The notes under the pieces: generated by a model
The model's input: only the letters and a program-made list of their open reading frames with translations
Told to the model about the DNA's origin: nothing
Databases searched by the model: none
Translations under genes and position numbers: made by a program
Source of the DNA: Oscillospiraceae bacterium
GTDB taxonomy: Bacteria; Bacillota_A; Clostridia; Oscillospirales; WRJC01
Length of the DNA stretch: 10,353 nucleotides
NCBI GenBank assembly: GCA_009785015.1
Contig: WQXD01000110.1
Coordinates: 1-10,353, forward strand
Direction of reading: 5' to 3'
In this document: one piece after another, positions 1-7,707 of the stretch
Numbering within the stretch: position 1 is the stretch's first letter
Layout: every line of letters starts with the position of its first letter

Positions 1-7
1 ATATTAT

Positions 8-93
8 GTAGGGTATGCGCCCCCGCGCATACCGCCTTCTAAAGCCAGCGTAAAATCAGACTCTCCCGGTACGCGCAGGGGCGCGTCCCCTAC
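8..93. repeat. Paired palindromic repeat (two hairpins in inverted orientation)
   Basis: Two 27-nt arms, 8-34 and 67-93, are inverted copies of each other with 23 of 27 positions matching. A 32-nt spacer separates them. Each arm is also a hairpin by itself. The left arm has a perfect 9-bp stem (GGTATGCGC, 12-20, with 25-33) and a CCCC loop. The right arm has a 9-bp stem with one mismatch (68-76 with 81-89) and an AGGG loop. No T-tract follows either hairpin, so an intrinsic terminator is unlikely on this evidence. The layout suits a small dispersed palindromic or MITE-like element, or its remnant. No coding frame of note crosses it. The end of an upstream gene may lie just outside the window. 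Confidence 0.6.
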
Positions 94-113
94 GATAAAC
101 ACCGCGTAAAATC
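48..113 (+). repeat. 10-bp direct repeat flanking the right hairpin
   Basis: The 10-mer GCGTAAAATC occurs at 48-57 and again at 104-113 in the same orientation. The copies bracket the right-hand hairpin at 68-89. They could be duplicated target DNA left by insertion of one palindrome, or part of a tandem repeat unit. The match ends exactly at 10 bp on both sides. A chance origin is possible, because only two copies are visible. Confidence 0.35.
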
Positions 114-125
114 GTCATAATTCCA

Positions 126-162
126 TTGTTTTTCCCATCGAACTCACGTTAAATAATATAAT
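126..162 (+). promoter_or_regulatory. Candidate promoter region for the tig operon
   Basis: The DNA switches from GC-rich repeats to a very AT-rich stretch at about 120-190, directly ahead of tig. A perfect TATAAT lies at 157-162, but nothing resembling a -35 sits 16-18 bp upstream of it. Alternatively TTGTTT (126-131) is followed after 17 bp by TTAAAT (149-154), which is a 4/6 match to the -10 consensus. Which pair is used cannot be decided by eye. I saw no CIRCE or CtsR-type operator here, so heat-shock control of these chaperone genes is not supported by this sequence. Confidence 0.35.
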
Positions 163-216
163 AAAAAATATATATCAAATATATCAAATGAAAACACACG
201 GAGGAAAGAAAAACCA

Positions 217-1617
217 ATGAATTTAGTAAGCGTTGACACATCGGAAAAAAACACGGCGACACTCGAAATCGAAATCGACAAGGAGCTGTTCGCCGGGACG
301 GTGACGAAAATTTTCCGCTCAAAGGCACCCAATCTCAGCGTCCCCGGATTCAGAAAGGGCAAAGCGCCCAGGAACATCATCGAAAAACTGTACGGCAAAG
401 GGATATTCAACGAAGAAGCCTTAAACGAACTGCTGCCGGAAGCAGTCGAAGAAGCCGTCGCCAAGTCGGGGATAAGCCCGGTTTCAAAGCCGGAAATAGA
501 CGTGAAGTCGATAGATGAGAACGGGGTTTTCGTGACGGCCAAATACACGGTGAAACCCGAAGTCGAAATAACAAACTATAAAGGCATAGAGGTCCAAAGG
601 ACCACCGTCACGGTATCCGAAGAGGATATAAACGGCGAGATCGCCCTGGTGCAAAAAAGAAACGCCCGCAGCCTCGATATAACCGACAGAGCGGCAAAAG
701 AAGGCGACGAAGTCAGGATCGATTACGAAGGTTTTGTCGACGGGGCGCCGTTTGAAGGGGGTAAGGGCGAAGATCACAAATTAAAACTCGGCGCGGGCGA
801 ATTTGTCGCGGGCTTCGAGGAACAGATATCAGGCAAAAATATCGGCGAAGAGTTTGAAGTTTTTGTAACATTCCCAGAAGACTATCACGGCGAGGACGTC
901 AAAGGCAAGGACGCGGTATTCAAAGTCAAGCTCAATTCGATAAGATACGAGGAACTGCCCGAGCTCGACGACGAGTTCGCCAAAGACGTCTCCGAATTTG
1001 ACACTTTGGAACAGTACAAAGCCGACGTCGGGGAAAAGATAAAGGAAAGAAACAAAAACCGCGCCGAATATTCGCTTGAAGAGCAGCTCGTCGACGGGAT
1101 AATCGCGAATTTCAAAGCCGATATCCCGGATGTAATGATACAAACCGAAACCGACGCCCAGATACAGGAGTACGCGTACAGAATGCAGAGCCAGGGCATC
1201 GACATGAATATGTACATGAAATATACGGGCATGACGCCCGAAAGCCTCCGCGCCCAGTTTGCCGGCAGGGCCGAAAGGCAGGTCAAGATGAGGCTTGCCC
1301 TTGAAAAGATAGCCGCCCTGGAAAACATCAGCGCCTCCGAAGAGGAAATAGAGCAGGAATACGACAAAATGGCGGAGATGTATAAGCTCGAAAAAGACGA
1401 AATGAAAGGGCGCATGGACGCGGCGGCGATACAGGGAGATCTCTCCGTGAGAAAAACGGTGGAATTTTTGAAAGCGAACGCGAATATAACGGAAATCGAA
1501 AAAAGCCGCGAGGAATTTGAGCGGGAACTGAAAGAAAGCCGCAGCGGCCGCGATCACGACCATGACCACGGCGACGAGGACGAGGACGAATACGAAGACG
1601 AGGAAACAGAAGAATAA
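217..1617 (+). CDS. tig: Trigger factor, ribosome-associated chaperone and peptidyl-prolyl isomerase
   Basis: This is a cytoplasmic chaperone that binds the ribosomal exit tunnel (via L23) and shields nascent chains. The 466-aa product shows the standard three-part layout. The N-terminal ribosome-binding domain carries the signature GFRKGKAP at residues 44-51. An FKBP-like PPIase domain covers about 155-245. A helical C-terminal substrate-binding region runs from about 250 to 430. The length is slightly above the usual 430-450 because of an unusual tail at about 441-466, with alternating Asp-His followed by an almost unbroken Asp/Glu run. The start at 217 has GGAGG at 200-204, with a rather long 12-nt spacer. 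It is the first gene of the tig-clpP-clpX cluster, and clpP starts 31 bp after its stop. The family call is secure. The role of the tail is unknown; metal binding, as in SlyD His-rich tails, is only a guess. Confidence 0.97.
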   Translation: MNLVSVDTSEKNTATLEIEIDKELFAGTVTKIFRSKAPNLSVPGFRKGKAPRNIIEKLYGKGIFNEEALNELLPEAVEEAVAKSGISPVSKPEIDVKSIDENGVFVTAKYTVKPEVEITNYKGIEVQRTTVTVSEEDINGEIALVQKRNARSLDITDRAAKEGDEVRIDYEGFVDGAPFEGGKGEDHKLKLGAGEFVAGFEEQISGKNIGEEFEVFVTFPEDYHGEDVKGKDAVFKVKLNSIRYEELPELDDEFAKDVSEFDTLEQYKADVGEKIKERNKNRAEYSLEEQLVDGIIANFKADIPDVMIQTETDAQIQEYAYRMQSQGIDMNMYMKYTGMTPESLRAQFAGRAERQVKMRLALEKIAALENISASEEEIEQEYDKMAEMYKLEKDEMKGRMDAAAIQGDLSVRKTVEFLKANANITEIEKSREEFERELKESRSGRDHDHDHGDEDEDEYEDEETEE

Positions 1618-1648
1618 AAAATTTTGCTTTTAGGGAGGGGATTGATTT

Positions 1649-2233
1649 ATGGCATTGGTGCCGATAGTGATTGAAAATACCAACAGGGGCGAGAGGTCCT
1701 ACGACATTTTTTCGAGGCTGCTCAACGAGAGGATAATCATGCTGAGCGACGAGGTGAACGACGTGACCGCGAGTTTGGTCGTGGCGCAGCTGCTTTTTCT
1801 CGAGCACCAGGACGCGGACGCCGAGATAAGCTTCTATATCAACAGCCCGGGGGGCTCCATATCCTCCGGCATGGCGATCTACGACACGATGAATTACATA
1901 AAATGCGACGTTTCGACGATATGCATGGGCATGGCTGCGAGCATGGGGGCGTTTTTGCTGTCTTCGGGGACAAAGGGCAAAAGGGTCGCGCTTCCCAACA
2001 GCGAGATAATGATCCACCAGCCCACTTCAGGCATGCAGGGCCAGGCCACAGATATGAAGATCTATGCCGACAGGATCATTCAGATAAAACGCAAGCTCAA
2101 CGAAATATTGGCCGCAAACTGCGGCAGGCCCGTCGAGGAAGTGGAAAAAGACAGCGACCGGGACAACTTCATGACCGCCGAAGAAGCGCTCAAATACGGC
2201 CTTATCGATAAAATCTTAGAGAAAAGATTATAA
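1649..2233 (+). CDS. clpP: ATP-dependent Clp protease proteolytic subunit
   Basis: This is the serine peptidase of the tetradecameric ClpP barrel, which degrades proteins unfolded and fed in by ClpX or other Clp ATPases in the cytoplasm. The product is 194 aa, the normal family length. The catalytic triad is visible: Ser98 in GMAASMGAF, His123 in MIHQP and Asp172 in DSDRDNF. The same numbering is used in the Bacillus subtilis enzyme. The conserved NSPGGS segment is at 65-70. An excellent AGGGAGGGG ribosome binding site lies at 1633-1641. There is no terminator-like hairpin between tig and this gene, so co-transcription with tig is likely. clpX begins 19 bp downstream, which matches the partnership of the two products in ClpXP. 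Confidence 0.98.
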   Translation: MALVPIVIENTNRGERSYDIFSRLLNERIIMLSDEVNDVTASLVVAQLLFLEHQDADAEISFYINSPGGSISSGMAIYDTMNYIKCDVSTICMGMAASMGAFLLSSGTKGKRVALPNSEIMIHQPTSGMQGQATDMKIYADRIIQIKRKLNEILAANCGRPVEEVEKDSDRDNFMTAEEALKYGLIDKILEKRL

Positions 2234-2252
2234 TAATCCGGAGGAAAATCAA

Positions 2253-3605
2253 ATGGCTTATAAATATTCGGGCGGGAACTCGGGCGGCAGAAAAGTGACC
2301 CCGCAGGCTTTCTGCGCTTTTTGCGGGAAGACCAAAGACCAGATAAAAATGTTCATAGAGAGCCCGACGAGGCTGTATATATGCGACGGCTGCGTGATAA
2401 AATGCAATGAAATAATCAAAGAAGAGCTCGAAACCACCATCAGCACGGCCGGAGGCGAGGAACTGAAGTTCTCAAACCTGCCCAGGCCGGTGGAAATAAA
2501 GCAAAAATTGGACGATTACGTGATAGGCCAGGACCGGGCGAAAAAAGTGCTCTCGGTCGCGGTATACAACCATTACAAGCGGATACTGCAAAAAGGGGAA
2601 AACGACGTCGAGATCCAGAAGAGCAACATACTGCTGCTCGGGCCCACCGGAGTGGGCAAGACCTACCTGGCTCAAAACCTCGCGAAAATACTCAAAGTCC
2701 CCTTCGCGATCTCGGACGCCACCACGCTGACCGAGGCCGGCTATGTGGGCGAGGACGTGGAGAACATACTGCTGAGGCTGATTCAGGCCGCCGACTGGGA
2801 TATCGCCAGGGCCGAGCGCGGCATAATCTATATAGACGAAATAGACAAGATTTCGAGGCGCAGCGAAAACCGCTCGATAACGCGCGACGTTTCGGGCGAG
2901 GGGGTGCAGCAGGCGCTGCTCAAAATCCTCGAGGGCACGATTTCAAACGTCCCGCCGCAGGGCGGCAGAAAACACCCGAACCAGGATTTCATACAGATAA
3001 ACACCGAAAATATCCTGTTCATATGCGGCGGCTCGTTTGACGGCATAGGCGATCTCATCGAGAAGAAATTGGGCTCGTCGGTGATAGGGTTTTTGGGCAA
3101 TGTGCAGACAAAACAAGAAAAAAAACAAAACAGGATACTGGAAAACGTCGACGCGCACGACATCATAAAATACGGGCTCATACCCGAATTGGTGGGCAGG
3201 CTGCCCGTGTTTGTCACATTGGACGAATTGAACGAAGAGGCGTATGTCCGGATTCTGACCGAGCCCAAAAATTCGATTGTCAAGCAGTATAAAAAGCTCT
3301 TTGAAATAGACGACATGGAACTCGAGTTTACCGAAGAAGCGCTCGCCGCGGTGGCCCGCCTCGCCGCCAAGCGCGAAATCGGGGCCAGGGGGCTTCGGAC
3401 GATCATCGAGAAGATACTGCAGGAGGTCATGTTCGAATCCCCGTCGAACGCCAATATCGCAAAAGTCATAATAACTGCGGAAAACGTGGAAAATATCGGG
3501 GCGGCGCCGGAGATCATCATAGACGAAAACAAAAAAAGAAAAGAAAAAAAGCCCCGCTCCGAAAACAGCGATTACAAGCTCAAGAGAAAAGGAGACGTCG
3601 TGTAA
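2253..3605 (+). CDS. clpX: ATP-dependent Clp protease ATP-binding subunit ClpX
   Basis: This is a hexameric AAA+ unfoldase that recognises tagged substrates and threads them into ClpP. The 450-aa product has an N-terminal zinc-binding domain with C21, C24, C44 and C47. Walker A is GPTGVGKT at 130-137, the pore loop GYVG is at 163-166 and Walker B is IIYIDE at 191-196. The RKH substrate loop is present. The ClpP-docking IGF tripeptide is at 278-280, so the protein should pair with the ClpP encoded just upstream. The sensor-2 motif GARGLR is also present. A Lys/Arg-rich extension after about residue 425 makes it some 25-30 aa longer than typical ClpX. The ribosome binding site GGAGG (2240-2244) has an ideal 8-nt spacer. 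nagA starts 2 bp after the stop. Confidence 0.98.
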   Translation: MAYKYSGGNSGGRKVTPQAFCAFCGKTKDQIKMFIESPTRLYICDGCVIKCNEIIKEELETTISTAGGEELKFSNLPRPVEIKQKLDDYVIGQDRAKKVLSVAVYNHYKRILQKGENDVEIQKSNILLLGPTGVGKTYLAQNLAKILKVPFAISDATTLTEAGYVGEDVENILLRLIQAADWDIARAERGIIYIDEIDKISRRSENRSITRDVSGEGVQQALLKILEGTISNVPPQGGRKHPNQDFIQINTENILFICGGSFDGIGDLIEKKLGSSVIGFLGNVQTKQEKKQNRILENVDAHDIIKYGLIPELVGRLPVFVTLDELNEEAYVRILTEPKNSIVKQYKKLFEIDDMELEFTEEALAAVARLAAKREIGARGLRTIIEKILQEVMFESPSNANIAKVIITAENVENIGAAPEIIIDENKKRKEKKPRSENSDYKLKRKGDVV

Positions 3606-3607
3606 CT

Positions 3608-4747
3608 ATGCACATAAAAAACGCCAAGGTATACAATTCCTATAAAAAAAGCTTCATCAGGGCCGACGTCGCGGTAGAAGACGGAAAATTCGAGGAGATA
3701 TTGTACACGGGAAGCTCGCGCGGCGAAGCCGAGAATATAGTCGTTCCCGGCTTCGTGGACATCCACTCGCATGGGGCAAACGGGATCGACATGATGAATT
3801 CAAACTGCGGCGAGCTTGTGAAAATGAGCGGGTATTACGCCAAAAACGGCGTGACCACGCTGTTTTTGAGTACGAGTTCGGCCCCTTTCGGCCTGATTAT
3901 GAAAATGATCGAGGAGACAAAAAAAGCGAAAAGCGAGGCGAAAATAAATTTCGCGGGCATACATCTCGAAGGGCCGTACATAAACAAAAACAGGGCGGGC
4001 GCCCACATGCCGCAATTCATAAAAGAGCCCGACCTAAACGAGCTCGGCGAGATAATGGAGGCGACCCTCGGCTGCGGGCTGAAACTGCACATAACCGTGG
4101 CCCCGGAGCTTTCCGGCGCCTTTGAGTTTATAGCCGCCGCCGTAAAAAAAGGGGCGACAATCTCGATGGGGCACACCGAGGCAGACGGCGAAACCATAAA
4201 AAAAGCGATCGGGCTCGGGGCGAAATCGTTCACGCATTTGTTCAACGCGATGTCCCCCATACACCACAGAAACGCCGGGGCAGCGGGAGCGGCCCTAGCC
4301 GGCGATGCGTACGTCGAGCTGATTTGCGACGGTATACACCTTTGCCCCGAAGTGGTCCGCTTGGTTCAAAAGGCCAAAGGCTGCCAAAAGATCATATTGG
4401 TCAGCGATTCCATGTCGGCCGCGGGCCTGCCGGAAGGGCAGTACAGCCTCGGAGAGACGAAGGGGGTCTTTGTCGAAGGGGGCAGGGCGTTTTTAAAAAA
4501 CGCCGACGGCACCGAGACCATCGCGGGCAGCACGTCGAATCTGTACAGGGAACTCGTGAATTTCATGGATTTTACCGGCCGGAGCCTCGAGGAATCGCTT
4601 CTCACAGTCACGAAGAACCCCGCGGAATGCGTGGGAATATACGACAAAAAAGGCTCGATCGAAACCGGAAAAGACGCCGATTTTGTCATTATGGACAAAG
4701 AAGGCGCCATTAGGGAAGTCTATGTAAACGGGGAGAGGGCATCATAG
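3608..4747 (+). CDS. nagA: N-acetylglucosamine-6-phosphate deacetylase
   Basis: The enzyme removes acetate from GlcNAc-6-phosphate to give glucosamine-6-phosphate, feeding amino sugars into glycolysis or back into cell-wall synthesis. The 379-aa product belongs to the amidohydrolase (TIM-barrel) superfamily. Visible active-site elements are HSHG (His53, His55), HLEGPY with metal ligand Glu121, MGHTEAD with His189, THLFNAM with His210, and the catalytic Asp267 in VSDSM. Length and spacing match the NagA family. It starts 2 bp after the clpX stop. GGAGA at 3591-3595, inside the end of clpX, is the likely ribosome binding site, with a long 12-nt spacer. Its stop shares one base with the metG start. 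No nagB or PTS gene is in the window, so the substrate source is not shown. Placement between clpX and metG is unusual. Confidence 0.95.
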   Translation: MHIKNAKVYNSYKKSFIRADVAVEDGKFEEILYTGSSRGEAENIVVPGFVDIHSHGANGIDMMNSNCGELVKMSGYYAKNGVTTLFLSTSSAPFGLIMKMIEETKKAKSEAKINFAGIHLEGPYINKNRAGAHMPQFIKEPDLNELGEIMEATLGCGLKLHITVAPELSGAFEFIAAAVKKGATISMGHTEADGETIKKAIGLGAKSFTHLFNAMSPIHHRNAGAAGAALAGDAYVELICDGIHLCPEVVRLVQKAKGCQKIILVSDSMSAAGLPEGQYSLGETKGVFVEGGRAFLKNADGTETIAGSTSNLYRELVNFMDFTGRSLEESLLTVTKNPAECVGIYDKKGSIETGKDADFVIMDKEGAIREVYVNGERAS

Positions 4748-6315
4748 TGGACAAATTCTATATAACCACGGCGATAGCGTATTCATCCAAACAGCCGCAT
4801 ATCGGAAACGACTATGAAATCGTGTACGCCGACGCGATAGCGCGCTTCAAGAGGCAAAGCGGCTTCGATGTGTTTTTTTTGACCGGCACGGACGAACACG
4901 GCCAAAAAATCGAGGAAATCGCCGAATCGGCAGGCATTTCCCCCAAGCAGTCCGCGGATATAATCACAAACAAAATCCAAAACACCTACGCGGGACTGAA
5001 TATCAGCTTTGACAAATTCATCAGGACGACCGACGACTATCACGTGGAAGCGGTAAAAAAGATATTTGTCAAACTCTGCGAAAACGGCGATATTTACAAA
5101 GGGCTCTACGAAGGGCTGTACTGCGTGCCCTGCGAGTCGGCTGTCACGCCCTCGCAAGCCGAAGCGGGGAGCGGCCTGTGCCCCGACTGCGGCGGGGAGC
5201 TTCGCGAGCAGAGCGAAGAGGCGTATTTTTTGAAGCTGTCTAAATATCAAAATCAGCTCGAGCGGTTTGTCGGCGAAAATCCGGATTTTTTGATACCGGT
5301 CCAGCGCATGCGCGAGATGCAGAACAATTTCATAAAGCCGGGGGTGGGGGATCTGTGCGTTTCGCGCGCGAATGTGAAATGGGGCGTTCCGGTCGAGTTC
5401 GACCCCGGGAAGACGGTTTACGTCTGGATCGACGCGCTCTCAAATTATATTACCGCGCTCGGGTATAATCCCGCCGCGGGCGGACAGCCCGGATTATTTG
5501 AAAAATACTGGCCCTGCGATCTGCACGTCATCGGCAAGGATATAACAAGGTTCCATTCGATTTACTGGCCCGTGATGCTGTGGGGGCTGGGCGTCGCGCC
5601 GCCCAAACAGATAATCGGCCATCCCTGGTGGCTGTTCGGCGACGAAAAAATGAGCAAATCCAAAGGCAACGTGGTGTATTCGGATTTTCTCATCGGCAAA
5701 TTCGGCGCCGACGCGACGCGCTATTATCTGCTCGCAGAAATGCCCTATGACCGCGACGTCTCTTTTTCATACGAGGGTTTTGTGAGAAGATACAACGCGG
5801 ATCTGGTGAATACCCTGAGCAACCTTGTAAACCGCACGCTGGTCATGGCCGAAAAGTACTTTGACGGCGTGACGCCCGCCCCCCTCTGCCCCGGCGAATT
5901 CGACGGGGAGCTGAAAGAGACGGTTATCGGCAGGGCAAAAAATTACGCGGCGTCAATGGAAGAATACAAAACCGCCGAGGCGATAACCGAGATACTCGCG
6001 CTTTTATACAGGGCAAATAAATATATCGACGAAACCGAGCCCTGGATTTTAGCCAAGGACAGCGCCGAAAAAGACCGGCTCGGCACGGTGTTGTACAACC
6101 TTCTGGAAAGCGTCAGGATCGCGGGCGTGCTTCTGTCCCCGATAATCCCCGAAACCTCCGCGAAGATCTTTTCACAGCTTGCCGCCTCCGAGAAACGCCA
6201 TGACAGCGCGTTTGTTTTCGGGGGATTGAAACCGGGCGTCAGGCTGAACCGCGCCGAGCCGATATTTATGCGCTTGGACGAAAAGAAAATTTTAAAAGAA
6301 TGTCAGATGGGCTAA
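4747..6315 (+). CDS. metG: Methionyl-tRNA synthetase, short form
   Basis: This class I aminoacyl-tRNA synthetase charges tRNA-Met and initiator tRNA in the cytoplasm. The 522-aa product carries the first signature as HIGN (18-21), the second as KMSKS (301-305), and the WIDAL segment of the active site. A four-cysteine zinc knuckle is formed by C126, C129, C145 and C148. The helical anticodon-binding domain covers about 380-510 and includes the typical YIDETEPW stretch. It ends there: the C-terminal Trbp111-like tRNA-binding domain of the roughly 650-aa enzymes of many Bacillota is absent. The start is GTG, overlapping the nagA TAG by one base, and is supported by GGGAGAGG at 4731-4738 with an 8-nt spacer. 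The stop overlaps the stop of the opposing fucosidase gene by 4 bp. Confidence 0.97.
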   Translation: MDKFYITTAIAYSSKQPHIGNDYEIVYADAIARFKRQSGFDVFFLTGTDEHGQKIEEIAESAGISPKQSADIITNKIQNTYAGLNISFDKFIRTTDDYHVEAVKKIFVKLCENGDIYKGLYEGLYCVPCESAVTPSQAEAGSGLCPDCGGELREQSEEAYFLKLSKYQNQLERFVGENPDFLIPVQRMREMQNNFIKPGVGDLCVSRANVKWGVPVEFDPGKTVYVWIDALSNYITALGYNPAAGGQPGLFEKYWPCDLHVIGKDITRFHSIYWPVMLWGLGVAPPKQIIGHPWWLFGDEKMSKSKGNVVYSDFLIGKFGADATRYYLLAEMPYDRDVSFSYEGFVRRYNADLVNTLSNLVNRTLVMAEKYFDGVTPAPLCPGEFDGELKETVIGRAKNYAASMEEYKTAEAITEILALLYRANKYIDETEPWILAKDSAEKDRLGTVLYNLLESVRIAGVLLSPIIPETSAKIFSQLAASEKRHDSAFVFGGLKPGVRLNRAEPIFMRLDEKKILKECQMG

Positions 6316-7580
6316 TTTTTGAGATAGACTTCGATGACCGGGACGGTCACATTCGGTTTTACCACCGGGATATTGAACGAAACGGTTCCGTTGTTTACGG
6401 AATATTTGATCTCGGAGGCGTCGTTTAAGAACTGCGCGTACTCTATCTTGTCGCATATCTCTTTGCCGTCCATGAAAAATCCGCCGAACGGATAGCTGAA
6501 CATATGGATATACAGCCTGTTTTTGTCGGGGTTGTATGTGAGCCGACAGTCTTTCGGGGCCGCAAATTCATCGGGGGCCTGCGTGCAGCCATAGATCGAA
6601 CGGCTGTGGTTTTTCATCCACTTGCCCATCCCGGAAAGGCACGCGAGCGCCCTCTCGTCGAATTCGCCGCGCCCCGTGGGCCCGACGTTTAGAAGCAGGT
6701 TGCCGCCCTTGCTCACCGTGTCGATCAGCATCTGGATCAGCATATCCACGCTTTTCCAGGTCTGTTCGTCCCTGTGGTATCCCCATGAGCCCGAGAATGT
6801 CTGGCAGGCTTCCCATACCACCGGTTTGCCGTCCACTTTCACCCATTCCCTGGGCTGATACTGCTCGGGGGTTTTTACATCCTGGTCGATTTCAAGCCTG
6901 TCGTTGATGATTATTTCGGGCTGCAGGCCGCGTATGAATTTGATCAGCTCCTCGCTTCTCCACTCGTTTTTGCCCTTGCCGGGAAATTCGCCGGAGGCGC
7001 CAACCGAGAAGTCGTACCAGAGTATGTCCACTTTTCCGAATCTCGTGAGCAGCTCTTTCGTCTGTCCCCAGAGATAGTCCACATATTTGCCGAGTTCCCT
7101 GTCTTTCGCCTTTTCGCGGTATGCGGCGTTGTTGCGGAGCGCGTGGCACGCATCCAACGTGTATTCCGGGTGGTGCCAGTCCAAAAGCGAGTGGTAAAAG
7201 CCCACTTTCATGTTCTGCCCCCTGAAAGCGTCCACCATCGGCGAAAGCACGTCTTTGCCGTAGGGCGTGTTCGTCGCCTTGTAGTCGGTGAGGTCCGTGT
7301 CCCACAGGCAAAAGCCCTCGTGGTGCTTCGTGGTGATTACGAAGTATTTCATGCCCGCGTCCGAAGCGGCTTTGGCCCACAGGTTCGGGTCATAGAGATC
7401 GGGGTCGAAATGCTTGAAATACTTGTCGTAGACTTCGTCGGGTATCGCCTCCATGTGTTTCACCCATTCGTGGCGCGCGGCCAAGGCGTATGTGCCCCAG
7501 TGGATGAACAGCCCGAAGCGGTCGTTCTGGAACCATTGTGTGTTGCCGGGGGTGGGTTGCGCTTTGGTGATGTCGTACAT
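6312..7580 (-). CDS. Alpha-L-fucosidase, GH29-type, cytoplasmic
   Basis: The predicted activity is hydrolysis of terminal alpha-L-fucose from glycans or fucosides. The 422-aa product begins with the family's FGLFIHWG segment (22-29). KHHEGF follows at 85-90, GFYHSLLDWHHP at about 127-138 and LWYDFS at 187-192. Asp190 fits the position of the GH29 nucleophile, although the usual text there is WFDG or similar. A WE...SWGY stretch and GGNLLLNVGP come later. A short beta-rich C-terminal portion follows the barrel. There is no signal peptide, so it should act on imported oligosaccharides or fucosides. The start is backed by an AGGAGGT ribosome binding site (7591-7597, 10-nt spacer) and a good promoter. 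No fucose transporter or fucose catabolic gene is adjacent. Exact substrate and GH29 subfamily cannot be read from the sequence. Confidence 0.88.
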   Translation of the reverse strand: MYDITKAQPTPGNTQWFQNDRFGLFIHWGTYALAARHEWVKHMEAIPDEVYDKYFKHFDPDLYDPNLWAKAASDAGMKYFVITTKHHEGFCLWDTDLTDYKATNTPYGKDVLSPMVDAFRGQNMKVGFYHSLLDWHHPEYTLDACHALRNNAAYREKAKDRELGKYVDYLWGQTKELLTRFGKVDILWYDFSVGASGEFPGKGKNEWRSEELIKFIRGLQPEIIINDRLEIDQDVKTPEQYQPREWVKVDGKPVVWEACQTFSGSWGYHRDEQTWKSVDMLIQMLIDTVSKGGNLLLNVGPTGRGEFDERALACLSGMGKWMKNHSRSIYGCTQAPDEFAAPKDCRLTYNPDKNRLYIHMFSYPFGGFFMDGKEICDKIEYAQFLNDASEIKYSVNNGTVSFNIPVVKPNVTVPVIEVYLKN

Positions 7581-7590
7581 TTTGAAAATA

Positions 7591-7597
7591 ACCTCCT
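7591..7597 (-). promoter_or_regulatory. Ribosome binding site of the fucosidase gene
   Basis: On the minus strand this reads AGGAGGT, a near-perfect Shine-Dalgarno sequence. It ends 10 nt before the ATG at 7580 and fixes that start. Confidence 0.85.
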
Positions 7598-7637
7598 GTT
7601 TTTATTTGTTTTTGTTTGTTTATTTGGCGTTTTATCC

Positions 7638-7666
7638 ATTGTATCACACCGGGGCCGTATTTTCAA
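7638..7666 (-). promoter_or_regulatory. Sigma-A type promoter for the fucosidase gene, extended -10
   Basis: Read on the minus strand, TTGAAA (7661-7666) is followed after exactly 17 bp by TACAAT (7638-7643). A TG one base upstream of the -10 makes it an extended -10 promoter. Both hexamers match the consensus closely. The predicted transcript start is near 7631, giving a leader of about 50 nt rich in A and C (AAACA-like runs) before the ribosome binding site. No operator for a sugar-responsive regulator could be recognised with confidence. Confidence 0.75.
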
Positions 7667-7707
7667 TAGATTTTTATATATTTTTTTATATGATATGGAG
7701 ATTTTTT
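7639..7707 (+). promoter_or_regulatory. Upstream region and ribosome binding site of the AlgX-like gene
   Basis: A GGAG at 7697-7700 lies 7 nt before the ATG at 7708. It favours that start over the in-frame ATG at 7690 and over any start inside the fucosidase gene. The promoter is less clear. TTGTAT (7639-7644) with TTCAAT (7662-7667) at 17-bp spacing is a weak pair that would overlap the fucosidase promoter on the other strand. The very AT-rich 7668-7690 stretch offers other -10-like hexamers. Only the ribosome binding site is well supported. Confidence 0.5.

Noticed and set aside
94..216. CIRCE or CtsR heat-shock operator ahead of tig
   Set aside because: Neither the TTAGCACTC/GAGTGCTAA inverted repeat nor GGTCAAA tandem heptamers are present.
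188..220. Ten-codon reading frame overlapping the tig start by ATGA, a possible leader peptide
   Set aside because: It has no ribosome binding site in the AT-rich DNA before it. Its codons are made largely by the tig Shine-Dalgarno region itself, so chance is the simpler explanation.
829..1569. Long open frame on the minus strand inside tig
   Set aside because: It is antisense to a clear trigger factor gene. It is rich in Phe, His and Val from mirrored codons and has no ribosome binding site or recognisable motif.
1328..2017. Minus-strand open frame across the tig-clpP junction
   Set aside because: It is a shadow of two well-supported genes. Its composition is skewed and Arg-rich, and no family resemblance is seen.
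2828..3532. Ser-rich minus-strand open frame inside clpX
   Set aside because: It is a shadow of clpX; the Ser richness comes from reading Arg, Glu and Asp codons backwards.
7453..7707. Longer N-terminus for the AlgX-like protein starting inside the fucosidase gene
   Set aside because: It would overlap the fucosidase coding region and its promoter. The ATG at 7708 has a well-spaced GGAG and begins a normal membrane-anchor sequence.
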